The notes under the pieces are model-generated. The model was not told the DNA's origin, did no database searches, and saw only the letters and a program-made list of their open reading frames with translations. From Lentisphaeria bacterium (lineage in GTDB: Bacteria > Verrucomicrobiota > Lentisphaeria > Victivallales > Victivallaceae), in NCBI GenBank assembly GCA_018265615.1, contig JABLYX010000109.1:1-6201 (forward strand): 6,201 nucleotides of DNA. The letters run 5' to 3'. Positions 6,170-6,201 of the stretch are shown one piece after another (within the stretch, counting starts at the first letter, position 1; each line of letters opens with the position of its first letter). Both the position numbers and the translations under genes were made by a program.

Positions 6170-6183
6170 TTGCCGCCCGGCAA
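6170..6183. repeat. Short inverted repeat upstream of the pseudopilin gene
   Basis: TTGCCG (6170-6175) and CGGCAA (6178-6183) are perfect inverted arms around CC. It lies 31 nt before the pilin start codon, with A/T runs on both sides. It might be a regulator binding site, or a weak hairpin with a five-pair stem and four-base loop. The T-rich tract on the minus strand (CGTTTTC) is poor for a terminator. The rest of 6140-6201 shows no convincing promoter or ribosome binding site. Confidence 0.35.
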
Positions 6184-6201
6184 AAAAGCGCGGATACAGG
6201 C

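Noticed and set aside
1..6201. CRISPR array, tRNA, rRNA, transposase or phage genes
   Set aside because: No direct repeat-spacer pattern, cloverleaf-like sequence, transposase motif or terminal inverted repeats were seen on either strand.

Overview
This is a compact, GC-rich bacterial window with three complete protein-coding genes, all on the minus strand. They are read from right to left: a type II pseudopilin-like protein, a very large secreted multidomain glycoside hydrolase, and a LacI-family transcriptional regulator. The pseudopilin N-terminus (FTLIELLVVIAIIAIL followed by ASMLLPALNQARDRA) and its DG motif, next to a secreted carbohydrate-active enzyme and a LacI regulator, suggest a Lentisphaerota/Victivallales-type member of the PVC superphylum. 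This assignment is inferred from protein style only, with no marker gene present; Verrucomicrobiota or Planctomycetota are alternatives.

Layout, right to left. Bases 6140-6201 are the start of an upstream region with a short inverted repeat and no convincing promoter or ribosome binding site. The pseudopilin gene (6139-5417) is followed after 15 nt by the 1362-residue hydrolase gene (5401-1313). A Shine-Dalgarno-like AAAAGG overlaps the pilin stop, so the two genes very probably form one transcript. A strong intrinsic terminator (stem 1251-1287, then a T-rich tract on the minus strand) closes this unit. The 188-nt gap then holds a near-consensus sigma-70 promoter (TTGGCA, 17 bp, TATAAT) for the lacI-type gene (1124-156). 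The last 155 bases contain no supported gene but do contain regulatory DNA.

The most interesting non-coding signal is a recurring word, GTTATACG. It occurs as a perfect 12-bp palindrome TTATACGTATAA just after the regulator gene (127-138), as a near-palindrome TTATACGTACAA over the predicted start of regulator transcription (1139-1150), and as a half-site over a possible -10 of a second leftward promoter (46-53). The central CG fits LacI-family operators, and the regulator keeps the hinge-helix leucine that contacts such a centre. The simplest reading is a self-repressing regulator that also controls gene(s) beyond the left edge, while the pilin-hydrolase operon is a separate unit.

Functionally, the hydrolase has a signal peptide, an N-terminal beta-sandwich, a clan GH-A-like barrel with candidate catalytic residues E409 and E512, an alpha-helical insert, Ig-like segments, a CBM9-like domain and a C-terminal jelly-roll. 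It is probably an exported enzyme acting on a complex polysaccharide or glycan. The substrate and exact GH family cannot be fixed from sequence reading alone.
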